Shown here one piece after another: positions 63,766 through 64,000 of a DNA stretch of 64,000 nucleotides. The DNA is from Lachnospiraceae bacterium M18-1 (GTDB lineage: Bacteria; Bacillota; Clostridia; Lachnospirales; Lachnospiraceae). Numbering within the stretch: position 1 is the first letter of the stretch; each line of letters begins with the position of its first letter. The translations under genes were made by a program, and so were the position numbers. The notes under the pieces were generated by a model. It saw only the letters and a list, made by a program, of their open reading frames with translations. It was not told the origin of the DNA and ran no database searches. Where the stretch lies: contig KE159605.1 in the NCBI GenBank assembly GCA_000403295.2, positions 1,273,409 to 1,337,408 on the forward strand, written 5' to 3'.

Positions 63766-63985
63766 AGCCGCCCTCCGGCTTTTCCCTGACAAGGGCAGGC
63801 ACCAGAACACCATACTGCTTTACGCTCTCCGCCATATCCGCCATGCTTTCGTCCATCTTCACCTTAAACGGGTGGTTGGGAAAATCGCTGATTTCCTCCA
63901 ATGGGATTTCCCTGACGGATTCCCGGCTTTCGTTGTCCCGTTCCTCCTGCGTGCTGAACAGGTCAGCGGCTGAGGGAAGCGGCAT
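63734..63985 (-). pseudogene. N-terminal relic of a ParB-like protein
   Basis: The first 74 residues are a ParB/Srx-type domain: IPLEEISDFPNHPFKVKMDE, MADMAESVKQYGVLVPALVR and EKPEGGYEM. Normal ParB then continues with a SGHRR motif; here the sequence switches at about 63765 to the RecD2-like frame and ends at 63734. AAAGAGAT precedes the ATG at 63985. A deletion joined ParB to the helicase gene. Confidence 0.8.
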
Positions 63986-64000
63986 TTTTATCTCTTTCGC

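Noticed and set aside
1..64000. CRISPR array, tRNA or rRNA genes
   Set aside because: No regularly spaced repeats with unique spacers, no cloverleaf-forming sequence with tRNA consensus and no rRNA-like stretch were seen on either strand by eye.

Overview
This window looks like accessory DNA from a low- to mid-GC gut Firmicute, most likely a Lachnospiraceae/Clostridia-type genome. I infer this from AGGAGG-type ribosome sites, a Gram-positive conjugation gene set (PrgI, VirB4, a VirB6-like protein, a membrane-anchored lytic transglycosylase), KTR and PemK genes typical of clostridial conjugative transposons, and a uvrB fragment. No rRNA, tRNA or CRISPR array was seen. Almost everything is mobile-element DNA, mostly on the minus strand, and much of it is decaying.

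Layout. (1) About 1-11.2 kb, minus strand: a type IV secretion module running pilin -> VirB6-like -> lytic transglycosylase/C39 protein -> membrane protein -> PrgI -> VirB4 (cut by the window edge). An IS66-family element (7921-11037, 8-bp target duplication) splits the signal peptide of the pilin-like gene. (2) About 11.5-22 kb: Rpn-type nuclease relics and one intact copy, many small element genes, a two-gene split sigma factor, a zinc-ribbon membrane protein, a type I signal peptidase, and a ParM/ParR segregation pair. (3) 22.3-24 kb: a small redox cassette (flavin reductase, divergent HxlR regulator, FMN oxidoreductase). (4) 24-28.4 kb: uncharacterised genes and an accessory NAD-dependent DNA ligase. 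(5) 28.6-34.9 kb: an AT-rich defence island with AbiH, a Hachiman-like HamA/HamB pair and a HEPN/MNT pair. (6) 35-41 kb: an integration module with a uvrB 5' relic, direct and inverted integrase-type repeats, two tandem tyrosine recombinases, an excisionase-like protein, a PemK/MazF toxin with a cysteine-rich tail, and a sigma-like regulator. (7) 41-48.8 kb: cargo, comprising KTR, HTH regulators, an AAA/vWA gene broken by an unclassified insertion element and a frameshift, GIY-YIG, and an MFS pump with its MarR regulator. (8) 48.87-52.33 kb: a recombinase-in-trio (RIT-like) element. (9) 52.3-54 kb: remnants of another conjugation module. (10) 54-59.7 kb: a second IS66 copy interrupted by a different IS66-family element. 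(11) 59.7-64 kb: an AAA/PD-(D/E)XK gene, a large multibranched palindrome, and a ParB/RecD2-like region with a deletion junction and a nonsense codon.

How it fits together. The first module has the parts of a conjugation machine, plus partition and regulatory genes, so it was probably an integrative conjugative element or a conjugative plasmid. Its pilin is disrupted and its RecD2/ParB end is damaged, so I infer it is no longer self-transmissible. Several later elements landed in or next to it. The most notable observations are a promoter-leader-terminator cassette repeated three times (17.7, 28.4 and 59.9 kb), an apparently uncharacterised insertion element with a clean 5-bp duplication (43539-45176), and two large multi-hairpin palindromes.
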